From Allacma fusca (Eukaryota > Arthropoda > Collembola > Symphypleona > Sminthuridae): DNA of 64,000 nt. The stretch lies in NCBI GenBank assembly GCA_947179485.1, contig OX359245.1, positions 39,605,067-39,669,066 on the forward strand. Reading direction: 5' to 3'. Below, piece after piece: positions 49,238 to 58,785 of this stretch. The translations under genes and the position numbers were made by a program. Within the stretch, counting starts at the first letter, position 1, and every line of letters begins with the position of its first letter. The notes under the pieces were generated by a model that saw only the letters and a program-made list of their open reading frames with translations, was not told the DNA's origin and did not search any database.

Positions 49238-50842
49238 ATGTCCGATAAAAAGAAGCCCTCAGCATCCAAACCTGACCCTAAGCCTTCTACAAGTCGCGTC
49301 ACTCGTAAAAATTCTGACCCTGATTTAAAGGACGCTTCTGAATTAGCCAAGGTTTTACAACAAGCAAAAGCCAAAGCAAAAGCTACCTCTAGCAGTAGTA
49401 AAAAGTCACCTCAATTACCTCCGCCATTACCTACAAACACACCACCTCCACCGCCAGTTCCTCCAGTAGTTCCTCCCGCACAAGCTTCTCCTCCGAGAAC
49501 TCCCAGTCCACAATATTCTACTCCACCAGGCACTCCACCGCCGATCTCTTTACCTCCACCACTCCCTCCACCGTTACCTGCTCTTCCATTAGTTACTCCA
49601 GTTACACGAACCGTTCCCTCTTTTAAGCGACAAATATTAAAAGCCCGTAAAATCCAACATTTTTCACGTCACGGACCCTCTACCAAAACTCGCAAAGTCA
49701 AACCCTTCAAAATGGCCGCAGCAGCAGCAGCAGCAGCAACTCCAGTCAATGTCACGGTAAATACCGCTCCCATCCATTCCATTGTTGACTTCCAAAAGAT
49801 TAAACAATTCCTTCCAGCAACTCATGATGTTCATGATTTTATTATTGATGTTCAACGTGTCGTGGCCCAATACCAATGGGATTGGCCCACTCTCCAAGGA
49901 CACACTCCCAATTTATTAGCTCGTGACCCCTATCAATGGCTGCAAACACAACTCGCCATTGCTCCACCCATTATTGTTAGTATTGATACATTTTTCACGG
50001 CTCTCCGTGAACGCTATGCAAAACCCAGACAGGTTTATCTCAATCAATTAATTTCCCGCAAACAAAAAGATAATGAGACGAGTGCCAAATTTTTGTATGA
50101 TGTTGATAGTATTTGCACTCGCTATGACCCAACCATGAGTCAACCTGACCGTGTTGCTTGGGGAATGGAAGGCCTCCTCCCCAAGTTCAAATCGGCAGCG
50201 GCAGGTTTCCCATTTACGAGCATAGCTGCTCTCGTTCGTTTTTGCGAACAACGAGAATTTGCAGATACAACTGCTGGCCCTTCAGATATGGCTGCAAAAG
50301 TTAAGTCTTTGGAAGAAACCATCCAAAAACTTACCTTGTCTGATGCGCCTAATGCCCAAGCTAATTTTGCTTTTGTCCCTGGCCGCGGACGAGGTCGTGG
50401 CAATGGCCGCGGCAATTCCCATAATAACAATAATCACCGCGGTAACCAAGGCAACATTCACCAACCGGTTCCCCATCAGCCCAGAGGTAACAATAATAAT
50501 AACAATAATAATAGAGGACAGGCTCAGAACCCCCATAAGGGTATGCAATGTTATAATTGTAATAAATTCGGTCACATCAGTCGTGACTGCCGTTCGGGAA
50601 ACCAACAGAGGGGGCCCAACCAGCGTGGTCAGGGTCCCCGCCCGAACTTTCGGAACAACAATTTCCGCGGAAACAACAATGGCTTCCGCAACAATCAACA
50701 AAACCACGGCAACAATCGCCGGAACGACCAAAATGCCCACAGATTGGAAATTTCATTCAATCCCAATCCGCCCCAAAACAATCAACCTCCCCAGAATCAC
50801 TTTGCGAATCTTCAATATCCCTCCATAACTTACCCACAATAA
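49238..50842 (+). CDS. gag: gag polyprotein
   Basis: 534 residues. The N-terminus is Lys/Ser/Pro-rich, followed by a proline-rich stretch (about residues 65-125) and an alanine run (about 159-166). A capsid-like region follows at roughly 175-340, with the retrotransposon-gag pattern of a tryptophan-containing segment (QYQWDWPTLQG) and LRERYAKPRQVYLNQLISRK. A Gly/Arg/Asn-rich nucleocapsid ends the protein and holds one zinc knuckle CYNCNKFGHISRDC (CX2CX4HX4C, about residue 438). Gag packages the element's RNA into cytoplasmic particles. The ATG follows the 5' leader and is the first good start in this frame. The downstream protease is in the -1 frame. Confidence 0.93.
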   Translation: MSDKKKPSASKPDPKPSTSRVTRKNSDPDLKDASELAKVLQQAKAKAKATSSSSKKSPQLPPPLPTNTPPPPPVPPVVPPAQASPPRTPSPQYSTPPGTPPPISLPPPLPPPLPALPLVTPVTRTVPSFKRQILKARKIQHFSRHGPSTKTRKVKPFKMAAAAAAAATPVNVTVNTAPIHSIVDFQKIKQFLPATHDVHDFIIDVQRVVAQYQWDWPTLQGHTPNLLARDPYQWLQTQLAIAPPIIVSIDTFFTALRERYAKPRQVYLNQLISRKQKDNETSAKFLYDVDSICTRYDPTMSQPDRVAWGMEGLLPKFKSAAAGFPFTSIAALVRFCEQREFADTTAGPSDMAAKVKSLEETIQKLTLSDAPNAQANFAFVPGRGRGRGNGRGNSHNNNNHRGNQGNIHQPVPHQPRGNNNNNNNNRGQAQNPHKGMQCYNCNKFGHISRDCRSGNQQRGPNQRGQGPRPNFRNNNFRGNNNGFRNNQQNHGNNRRNDQNAHRLEISFNPNPPQNNQPPQNHFANLQYPSITYPQ

Positions 50843-50862
50843 ATCTATCACCCGCTTCATCA

Positions 50863-51471
50863 ATGTGCCCATATATTATGTGCTATTTTGATGATGTCTC
50901 CATTGATGCATTAATTGATACAGGAGCCTCTCATAATTTAATACAAAAGAATCACATCCCCTCCAGTGCAGTCATCACTCCTTGCCCACAAAGATTTGTT
51001 ATCACAGCAGATAAAGCTCGCATTCCTACGTCCCATATAGCCTCCTTAACGTTCCAACTTGATAACTACTTTTACACAACCGAAGCCCATGTCCTTGAAA
51101 CGCTCACTCCTCCACTCATTCTTGGCTGTAAGTTTATTACACAATTTGACTTTCATATACATCTGAACTCTAACACACTATACAACTCTCACGTATGTCA
51201 TTACTTTCGTAAGCATGCATACTCAGCCACCTGCTCATCTGAGTGTGGCTGTTCCTCTCCCGTCAAAACATTATTTACTATACAACTTCCCCCTCGACAC
51301 CAAATGTATGTACCTACTACTCCACTACACACGTCTCACACGACATTTTTCAACCCTCATCCACTTATCGAAAAACAATACAAAGTAATCTTTCCTCCCG
51401 TCATCAACCCAGCAAAAAAATGTTTTGCTAGCCACAAACATTTCCACCTCTACCCAGGTTATTCCCGCTGA
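50863..51471 (+). CDS. pro: Retroviral-type aspartic protease, separate reading frame
   Basis: About 202 residues from the ATG; the frame is open upstream into the gag end, so expression by -1 frameshifting from gag is possible. The active-site motif is LIDTGASHNLI and the conserved second segment is LILGCKF (the ILG motif). This enzyme would cleave the polyproteins in particles. The frame runs out just after an A7 run at 51414-51420, where the polymerase frame takes over. The last approximately 18 residues are therefore probably not the native C-terminus. Confidence 0.88.
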   Translation: MCPYIMCYFDDVSIDALIDTGASHNLIQKNHIPSSAVITPCPQRFVITADKARIPTSHIASLTFQLDNYFYTTEAHVLETLTPPLILGCKFITQFDFHIHLNSNTLYNSHVCHYFRKHAYSATCSSECGCSSPVKTLFTIQLPPRHQMYVPTTPLHTSHTTFFNPHPLIEKQYKVIFPPVINPAKKCFASHKHFHLYPGYSR

Positions 51472-54400
51472 TACTCTTTTAGGTCATGCTCAACGCTATG
51501 ATTTTACCCAAAGCTTAAACACAGCTCCGATAATTCCTCAAAATCCAACCCCTTTTACTCCGGAACAACTTCAATCCTTAAATATTAATCCTAAATTAAG
51601 GCCAGCTGAACGCGCCTCGATCATTAATCTCCTTAATAAGTATTCATATTTATTTGCATGGACACTTATGGATCTTCAAGTTTGTACCCTTCCTCCCATG
51701 CGAATCACGTTAAATTCTGACACTCCAGTTCAGGCTAAACCCTACCGCTTGAGCACCACGGAGCGTGAGATTTTAAAACAAGAATTAGATAAATTAATTC
51801 AAGCAGGTATAATTGTTCCCTGTGAAAACTCCAATTATTCCACCCCTGTATTTTTAGTCCGCCAAAAATTAGGTAAATGGCGACTCGTCTGTGATTTTCA
51901 AAAACTAAATAAAATCACCGTAGACGAAATATTCCCTCTCCCAAGAATTGATGACTTGCTTTTTCAGTTACGAAGTGCTGCGTATTTTTCCCCCTTAGAT
52001 TTATTTAGCGGTTATTACCAAGCCCTCATCCACCCGGATGATCAGCATTTAACTGCTATTGTCACTGAATTCGGACTATATATGTACCTACGTGTATGTT
52101 TTGGTCTGAAAAATGCCCCTGCCTACTTTCAAAGGCTAGCTGCTCGTACTCTCGGTACTTTAAGATACACACACGCTGTATCTTATATTGATGACATTAT
52201 ACCCTACAGTAAAGACTTTCCCTCTCACCTGGTCGCCATAGAACTTGTATTTCAACGATTAGCTAAAGTTAATTTTCGCATGAATCCCAAAAAGTGTTTC
52301 TTTGGTATGCAAGAACATGTAGTATTTGGATTCTTTTTGTCCCAAAAAGGTTTATCCACTGAATCAGCAAAAGTGGCTGCAATTATGCAACAACCCAAAC
52401 CTAATAATTTAGAAACTCTACGTAAATTTTTAGGCACTATAGGTTATTATCGCAGATTTATTTGGAACTTTGCTCAAATAGCTGCTCCTCTCCAAGGATT
52501 ATTGAAGAAACATTCTCTTTATCATTGGAGCCCAGACTGTGATAAGGCATTTTTGACTCTCAAAAATGCGCTATGCACAGCTCCGGTCCTTAGACACTAT
52601 GATCCCACACTCCCATGTATTTTATATACGGACGCAAGTAATTTAGCCATAGCTGGCATTTTACATCAACAATTTGAAGATGGTGAACACCCAATTTATT
52701 TTATTTCCAGAGCTTTGACTCCAGCTGAGAAAAATTGGGGTGCTACCGAAAAAGAATGTTTAGCCGTAGTATTTGCCACAAGAAAGCTTCGAGAATTTTT
52801 ATATCTCAAACCTTTCATAATTGTTACTGATCATCATGCTTTATGTTATTTAAAATGCCAACGTAATCCCACCGCCCGACTTACTCGTATGGCTGTAATT
52901 TTAGAACAATTTCGCTATGTAATTAGGTATAAGAAAGGTACTCTACATAGGAACGTAGATGGTGTCTCTCGTTGCCCCTACGCCCTCTCCACTACAAAAG
53001 ACACGGAAGATGATCTTACAATCCCAGGTCTTACAGCCCAATCTCCCACATCCAGCCCCAAACCACTCCCAGCAATACCTCTCATTAATCCTGCTGATTT
53101 AAAGCATGCTCAAGCTATTGATCATACTTTAATTAAATTATTGCAGAAAAAGCGCTCCAAATTAATTCCCAATGATGATGGTATTTATTTTATTCAATTT
53201 AATCCCCGCAATCCTAAACTTTTAGTCATCCCTAAAGCTATGATTCCCCTCGTGTTACAAAATGCTCACAATCATCCCCTTAGTGGTCATTTGAATTTTC
53301 AAAGGACTTTGGCACGTCTCCGTCCATTTTATTGGTGGAGATCAATTACATCAGACACATTTAAGCACTGTACTCATTGCCCAGAGTGCCAAAGTCGCCA
53401 GCACCTCACCAAATTACGTATGGACAGTTTGAAAAACATTCCCATAAAAATTCCAGCGAGCACATATGCTATGGATTTATTAGGCCCCTTTCGTGAAACT
53501 CCAAGAGGCAATAAATATGTACTCGTCCTCACTGACTTATTTACTAAATGGGTACATACTTCCCTCCTTCCCAACAGAGAAGCTGCCCATATAGCCATGC
53601 ATTTGGAATCTTTTATTTTAACATTTCCAGGCATGTCTATATTAATTTCTGACGGAGCTGCGGAGTTTAAATCTGCGACTCTACAAGAATTATTAAAACG
53701 GTTTAATATTACACATCATGTAAGTATGCCCTTTCACCCCCGTTCCCACGGAATTGTAGAGAGATTAAATCAAACTCTCGCAATTATGCTCAGCAAATTT
53801 GTCTCGGACAATCAGTTAGATTGGGACATATTTGTTCCATATGTAATTACTGCATATAATACTTCCGAGCATTCAGTTACAAAAATTTCCCCTTTTCAAG
53901 CATTTTTCGGTAGAGCTCCTCCAGCCCCTCTACTCAACTCCATTCCCAATACACTTTTACAAATGACTCAGCTCAGCGCTTCTCAGGTCAAAATCATGCA
54001 TCAAAGAATATCCCAATTAATTAAAAAGGCTCAATTACAAGCCAAAGAACGATTTGATGCTATGTATCAACCCTTAGAGTTTAAAGTTGGTTCCCACGTT
54101 AGATTTTATCTCCCTCAGCGAAAAATTGGTTTGTCTGACAAACTTCTTTGTCGTTGGGTTGGACCCTATACCATAACTTATATTGATAAGAACAATAATG
54201 CTGACTTAGTTTTAACCTTTCCCTCTACTAAGCTTAGACCTAGTATTAAATGTCACCTCTCCCAACTCAAGCTCATAAAAATTGATTTGGGGGATGGCAT
54301 TATTCATCCCGAGTATGTATATACTACGGAAGACCAGCACGAATTTGACGCTTGGTTGACACAATTTCCCTCCGACACCCCAGACTCCGGTTCCTCTCTC

Positions 54401-54655
54401 CCTTCTCCCATCCGTAAAGCTTCTACACGTCCTTCACGCAAAATGAAAATACAACCGTCCACTTCATCTGAAGACAGTCCAGTTAAGCGTTTAACTTCTC
54501 CTCCTCCAAACTCCTCGCCACAAACTTCTGGTTATCACTCCACAAAGTTGAAATCAATTCTCAAACCACCCCAATCTATTGATACGAATCATCCCCTTCG
54601 ACGTTCTGTACGTTTAAGAAATAAAACAAAGAAAGTTACATTTTCCCATGTCTGA
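51425..54655 (+). CDS. pol: Reverse transcriptase - RNase H - integrase polyprotein
   Basis: 1076 residues counted from the TTG at 51425; no ATG starts this frame, so expression depends on the upstream frame. Reverse transcriptase: KWRLVCDFQKLNKI near residue 155 and the catalytic YIDD near 254 (YVDD or YIDD in the family). RNase H: TDAS near residue 402 and the following E and D residues (TEKEC, TDHHAL). Integrase: HHCC zinc finger at about 614-660, then the DDE core with MDLLGPF near 684, SDGAAEF near 742 and HGIVERLNQ near 778, with 35 residues between the second Asp and the Glu. A GPY/F-type module (RWVGPYTI) follows, then a basic, Ser/Pro-rich tail. No chromodomain seen. Confidence 0.95.
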   Translation: MLATNISTSTQVIPADTLLGHAQRYDFTQSLNTAPIIPQNPTPFTPEQLQSLNINPKLRPAERASIINLLNKYSYLFAWTLMDLQVCTLPPMRITLNSDTPVQAKPYRLSTTEREILKQELDKLIQAGIIVPCENSNYSTPVFLVRQKLGKWRLVCDFQKLNKITVDEIFPLPRIDDLLFQLRSAAYFSPLDLFSGYYQALIHPDDQHLTAIVTEFGLYMYLRVCFGLKNAPAYFQRLAARTLGTLRYTHAVSYIDDIIPYSKDFPSHLVAIELVFQRLAKVNFRMNPKKCFFGMQEHVVFGFFLSQKGLSTESAKVAAIMQQPKPNNLETLRKFLGTIGYYRRFIWNFAQIAAPLQGLLKKHSLYHWSPDCDKAFLTLKNALCTAPVLRHYDPTLPCILYTDASNLAIAGILHQQFEDGEHPIYFISRALTPAEKNWGATEKECLAVVFATRKLREFLYLKPFIIVTDHHALCYLKCQRNPTARLTRMAVILEQFRYVIRYKKGTLHRNVDGVSRCPYALSTTKDTEDDLTIPGLTAQSPTSSPKPLPAIPLINPADLKHAQAIDHTLIKLLQKKRSKLIPNDDGIYFIQFNPRNPKLLVIPKAMIPLVLQNAHNHPLSGHLNFQRTLARLRPFYWWRSITSDTFKHCTHCPECQSRQHLTKLRMDSLKNIPIKIPASTYAMDLLGPFRETPRGNKYVLVLTDLFTKWVHTSLLPNREAAHIAMHLESFILTFPGMSILISDGAAEFKSATLQELLKRFNITHHVSMPFHPRSHGIVERLNQTLAIMLSKFVSDNQLDWDIFVPYVITAYNTSEHSVTKISPFQAFFGRAPPAPLLNSIPNTLLQMTQLSASQVKIMHQRISQLIKKAQLQAKERFDAMYQPLEFKVGSHVRFYLPQRKIGLSDKLLCRWVGPYTITYIDKNNNADLVLTFPSTKLRPSIKCHLSQLKLIKIDLGDGIIHPEYVYTTEDQHEFDAWLTQFPSDTPDSGSSLPSPIRKASTRPSRKMKIQPSTSSEDSPVKRLTSPPPNSSPQTSGYHSTKLKSILKPPQSIDTNHPLRRSVRLRNKTKKVTFSHV

Positions 54656-54660
54656 CCACA

Positions 54661-55620
54661 ATGACCAGCAACAATCCCCAGTCCCCGCCTGTGTACCCTT
54701 ATGTACCAGGCATTGTCCAATACCCGACAACTCTGGGTATCAATCCTGCTATCCGCCTCTCCGACAACCCATGGACGGAATTGATCAAAGTTTATCTCCC
54801 CGGCACCCCGGACACACTCATCTGTTGCCCGGTATCAATCTGCACAGTTCAGATATTTCCATATCAATTTGCCGACGCGTCTGGGAACGAACTACATTGT
54901 TACGACTCCTCAACTCCTATTCTCAAGAGGACCTTCCGCCATGTTGCTGTCGGAATTGTATTACCAGACCAAGTTCCTTCTCTTCTGGATCAGTTGAGCG
55001 CAACTTACTTTCAAGCAACGGTGAAACAATCACAGATGTGGAACGAATTTCTTCTACAACTACGCGACGCCCCACCGAATTACGTCTCAGCGACGCCCGT
55101 TATTTCAATCGAACCGCAAATTCGGTTCGAACAAATATCTCGGGCATGGTTGGAATCAGCCAACACTTGTGCCATCCAAACACGTCGATCCAATTGGGTC
55201 AAGAAACACGGGCCGCGTCAAGGCCCGACTCTGACATTGCCTCAACAACTCCTGACAACTGCTCCACCGGACCCCATTCAAAACCCTCTCGCCCAGCCGC
55301 CTCAACCAGGCCCTGTACATATACCTTCACTTCCGAAAGTGACTTCAGCGGAAGTGATGACGACAGTTTGCCAAACTCGCCCTCTCCCAACTCTGACGCC
55401 CGGCCCCCCGCCAACGACTCATATGATGACTGGTACGACGCCTGTCAAGCCGCCGCAGCAATGGACTCAGACGACTGGGACGGTGATCGACCTCAGACCC
55501 CAACCGATAATGGAAACCATACAACTCACTCCTCTCCATCAACCTCACCGAATCTACCCGGAACTCGTTCTCAACGAACAAGGGGAATTTGTGGAAGCCC
55601 CGTCAACTTTTCAACCTTAA
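54661..55620 (+). CDS. Unknown retrotransposon ORF between pol and env-like ORF
   Basis: 319 residues, starting five bases after the pol stop and ending five bases before the ATG of the envelope-like ORF. The first about 150 residues have a folded-protein look (alternating hydrophobic strands, for example TELIKVYLPGTPDTLICCPV, and CYDSSTPILKRTFRHVAVGI). The C-terminal half is proline/threonine-rich. No zinc finger, membrane segment or known fold is recognised. The position resembles accessory ORFs in envelope-bearing gypsy elements. The overlapping frame (54648 onward) is also open, so which frame is used needs comparison with other copies. Confidence 0.6.
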   Translation: MTSNNPQSPPVYPYVPGIVQYPTTLGINPAIRLSDNPWTELIKVYLPGTPDTLICCPVSICTVQIFPYQFADASGNELHCYDSSTPILKRTFRHVAVGIVLPDQVPSLLDQLSATYFQATVKQSQMWNEFLLQLRDAPPNYVSATPVISIEPQIRFEQISRAWLESANTCAIQTRRSNWVKKHGPRQGPTLTLPQQLLTTAPPDPIQNPLAQPPQPGPVHIPSLPKVTSAEVMTTVCQTRPLPTLTPGPPPTTHMMTGTTPVKPPQQWTQTTGTVIDLRPQPIMETIQLTPLHQPHRIYPELVLNEQGEFVEAPSTFQP

Positions 55621-55625
55621 TAATT

Positions 55626-56573
55626 ATGATTTTTCTTTTTATCTTCGCCTGTGAAAGTGCTCCACTAGGTATTTGGGGAAGCCTCCCCAACCTATCCAAA
55701 ATCACTGGTGCCGGAACCAACCTCAACATGGCCCGGACCAATTCAATGCATAAGATGGTACCTCTACAACGGTCAGTCAGTATCCAATCATTACCTTCCA
55801 TGGCTCAAAACGGTAACAAAAATTTTGATCTTCCCATGCAGGCTGCACCTGCCAAGAAAAATAATGCAGTCAAAGTTATGGCTGCTGGAGCTGCTCTTAT
55901 GGTAGCCCCACCAATTATTAGTAAAATCTTAGATTTCATTCCCTCTCGCTCCAACACCTTCCCGGAAATTCCTAAACCTGACCAGGAAAGCCTTCCTTCT
56001 CCTCAGCCCACTCCCTCCCCACTCGAAAAACGACTTTTGATAAATTCACCAATTACGATTGACGATTATAACGATGATACTTTAAAACCATTCAAAGATG
56101 TTAATACGTATGATGCTAACATAACACAAATGTTAGAAGAATGGAAATCTATTCATAATTCTTTTCTCTCTTTACAGAATAAGAAGGATGAGCCCGGCCA
56201 GACAGTTACTCTCACTACTACCCTCTCTCCGCCTGTCCATGCTAAACAAACAGCACCGGAGCCCATTCTTCCCGTTCTTCCGGTTCCAAAGATGGAAATT
56301 GGCGTTGGCGAGGGAGATTCCCAAGTTCTTCTCCGTATTTTTACCTTGTCAAGTACTGCCCTTTCAACCATTATTGGTTTTGGTTTAATTGTATATGGTT
56401 TATATTGTTATTACCGGTATCGTCAGCGAAACCGCCAGAACTCCCGAATCTCCCATGCCCTGCCCAGCGCCTACTTCATCAATAATCCCCGCCCACACAA
56501 CCATGACCCGTACCCACCCATCGTGGCCCTCAACAATTTATCCAACCAGCTGTCTGCCCGGACTCCAGCCTAG
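55626..56573 (+). CDS. Envelope-like membrane protein
   Basis: 315 residues if begun at the ATG at 55626, which opens directly with a hydrophobic signal sequence MIFLFIFACESA. The N-terminal side of the same frame is open back to 54648, which would give a 641-residue form. Seen in order: signal peptide; an Ala/Gly/Val-rich hydrophobic segment (VKVMAAGAALMVAPP, near residue 83); a Pro-rich, acidic ectodomain; a single C-terminal transmembrane helix (TIIGFGLIVYGLYCYYRYRQR); and a basic, Pro-rich tail of about 50 residues. The layout is that of a type I membrane protein like gypsy-type envelopes. The predicted outside part is nearly devoid of cysteine, unlike disulfide-rich envelope proteins, so a relation to known fusion proteins is unproven. 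Confidence 0.6.
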   Translation: MIFLFIFACESAPLGIWGSLPNLSKITGAGTNLNMARTNSMHKMVPLQRSVSIQSLPSMAQNGNKNFDLPMQAAPAKKNNAVKVMAAGAALMVAPPIISKILDFIPSRSNTFPEIPKPDQESLPSPQPTPSPLEKRLLINSPITIDDYNDDTLKPFKDVNTYDANITQMLEEWKSIHNSFLSLQNKKDEPGQTVTLTTTLSPPVHAKQTAPEPILPVLPVPKMEIGVGEGDSQVLLRIFTLSSTALSTIIGFGLIVYGLYCYYRYRQRNRQNSRISHALPSAYFINNPRPHNHDPYPPIVALNNLSNQLSARTPA

Positions 56574-56836
56574 TGTTAAGCTCACTTTGATTTTCTAACG
56601 ATAAGATGTACTAATACAATATTGATTTTACACCTGTTATCACCTTCGCCTTAAATGATTACAGTTTGTGTACTAGCTTGTAAAGAAAAACACAAAAATA
56701 ATTTTTTTTTGACCTATCTCTTCTTTATTCTACCTATCTTTTGTTCAATCATACATACCAATTGTACCAACACAATATGAATTTTAGAAACAAATTATTA
56801 AATTTTGGGGACAAAATTTTCCCCGACCGCGCGGGA
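56574..56836 (+). other. 3' non-coding region with atypical polypurine tract
   Basis: 263 bp before the 3' LTR. Instead of a long purine run, the end carries GGGGACAAAATTTTCCCC (56807-56824, nearly self-complementary) and then CCGCGCGGGA abutting the LTR. The purines GCGGGA are the only polypurine candidate at the boundary. Confidence 0.5.
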
Positions 56837-57355
56837 TGTTAGGTATGTATATAGAAATTACATAAATTAGTTAAGTCTCACATGAATAATTAATTAAGTT
56901 GTGAAACACACAACCCTAGGTTAAGTCAGTTCAAAGTTACTTAAAACACTTATTGTAAAGGTGCAAGGTAAGCACTTCCCATCGGCTAAAGCCGACGAGT
57001 GTCAACGTCCCGTTACATCCGTTATGATGTAACGTCTAGACTTAAGATTGTAAAAATAGGCTCAAGTAGCCACTTGTTAAGTTTAAGATTCTTCCAGACT
57101 CTTCAGTGAATAACTGAGAGTCATTCCAGTAACACCTATTTTTAGTTGTTAATCTTCATTTCTTTTTTCCTTTTGATTTCGATTATAAGTAAAAGTAATT
57201 AGTCTTCGGATTAATGTAAAATCACACTCAATCGTTTATTCTTAATCATTCCTTTCATCAGCACGATTTCCAATTATTTACAAATTCTTGACAATTACAT
57301 AAGTAAATAATCCATGAGTTAGGATTTCATGGTATAACCATAACCTACTCTTACA
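56837..57355 (+). repeat. 3' LTR (519 bp)
   Basis: Appears identical to 48196-48714. Followed by ATAT (57356-57359). Confidence 0.96.
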
Positions 57356-57498
57356 ATATAATACATGAGATTATATACACGAGCATTCTCACGCCGAGTT
57401 TTGTTGGCAACCCACTGGTTTTTATTTGTAGCGTTATGGATGTGTATCACATATTTTTGTCCAATTATGAAACTGAATATTATTAGATTTCCTGTTAA
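57356..57498. repeat. Tandem duplication copy A, second part
   Basis: Continues copy A after the retrotransposon. It shares CACGAGCATTCTCACGCCGA and GTGTATCACATATTTTTGTC with 58650-58785. Confidence 0.88.
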
Positions 57499-57505
57499 AT
57501 TCACG

Positions 57506-58785
57506 GTCGACGATAGTTGAATTAATTGGAGAAAACTACTCAAATTATTTGTAACATTCACCGCAATGATATGCCGCAGTTAATTTCTATTTTCCATGGC
57601 TCAAATATAAGTCACCTACTAGTATCTTAATTACGTGCAGTGCCCCGCATGGGTACAAAAATGTTGTACCTGGACCTGAACCTGAATCATGGGTACATGG
57701 ATTTTTTGAACCTGTACCCGCACCTGTACCTGGATACCTGCGTTCAATTTTCCTGAACCTGTACCTGTGCTTAAACTAAATCAGGAGTACCTGTACCTGA
57801 AAAGTACCTGTACCCAGAAAGTACCCAAAAACGTACCTGTACCCGGGTATATTTTAAAAGTACCTGAACCTACCCGGGTATTTTCGATTGTACTAATTTA
57901 AAGGATTTCCAAAGTAACATCACGAATTTTTTCTTTAAATAATACAAATTTTTTTGGATTCAAACTCGACATCTAATTTCTGTCAATCTTTGAGACAAAA
58001 CCATTTCCTGGTCGTATCTCCACTCATTGATAAGAGTTTATGCATCAGAAAATTTGGGCCAAATGAGAAGGCTCGCTTTATCGGTACTCCATTCCAGAAA
58101 CGACTAAAAAATCTCTCCCCATTCGAGCTAATGCTGGGTAAATAACCTCGTCTTCGTATATGGTGGAATTAATTTTCATGACTGAGGTCATACATATAAA
58201 TTTTAATTCAACATGTTTCAAGGTCAAAAATTTTGATTTGTTTTAAACTCGACAACACCTTCGTATCTGTTACTTGGAAATAATTATTGACTAAAAAGTA
58301 CCTGAATGTTCAGGTATTTTGCATTCAGGTTCAGGTATTTACCCAGCGTGTACCTGTACATGATGGGTTTATACCCAAAAGATTGGTTTTTGTACCTGTA
58401 CCCATACCCATACCTGAACCTGAATTTGTAGGTATCTAACGACTGAACCTGAACCTGTACCCAAACTCGATGGCTACAAAAGGTTTGTACCTGATACACA
58501 CCTGTACCTGAACCTGTACCCAAATACCCGGATAAAACCTGTACCCATGAGGGACACTAATTACGTGTTGTTAAGATTACGTATAAAGTGATTGTAGTAA
58601 AATTTTGGAATTAATTAGCCTTGTCCTTTTATAAAACATGCGTTTATATACACGAGCATTCTCACGCCGAGTTTTGTTGGCAGCCCACTGGTTTTTATGT
58701 ACTTATTTGTAGCGTTATGCATGTGTATCACATATTTTTGTCCAATTATGAAACTGAATACTATGTGATTTTCTGTTCAAAATAC
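57506..58785. repeat. Tandem duplication copy B, interrupted by a hAT-like element
   Basis: Copy B consists of 57506-57637 plus 58568-58785. It starts about 8 bp after copy A ends, so the two are head-to-tail. It is split by the 922-bp element described next. Confidence 0.88.
57638..58559. mobile_element. hAT-like non-autonomous element, 922 bp
   Basis: Perfect 8-bp target duplication ATTACGTG (57630-57637 and 58560-58567). Ends CAGTGCCCCGCATGGGTAC and the inverse of TAGTGTCCCTCATGGGTAC. About 240 bp inside each end are arrays of CCTGAACCTGTACC-type units, inverted relative to each other. AT-rich centre without transposase. The uninterrupted target is visible in copy A (ATTACGTG at about 48125). 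Confidence 0.92.

Larger units (their letters stand above)
48196..57355 (+). mobile_element. Gypsy-class LTR retrotransposon with envelope-like 3' ORF
   Basis: A 9160-bp element with two 519-bp LTRs (TGTTAG...CTTACA) that look identical over their whole length, flanked by ATAT. The order is 5' LTR, primer-binding site, gag, protease, reverse transcriptase-RNase H-integrase, an unknown ORF, an envelope-like membrane protein, 3' LTR. Integrase placed after RNase H defines the Ty3/gypsy (Metaviridae) order. Identical LTRs point to a young insertion. One frame break lies between protease and RT (see findings). It inserted about 390 bp upstream of the terpene synthase start, in opposite orientation to that gene. 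Confidence 0.96.

Noticed and set aside
50259..50828. Long frames overlapping the gag nucleocapsid region on both strands
   Set aside because: They are shadows of the Asn/Gly/Arg-rich gag coding sequence.
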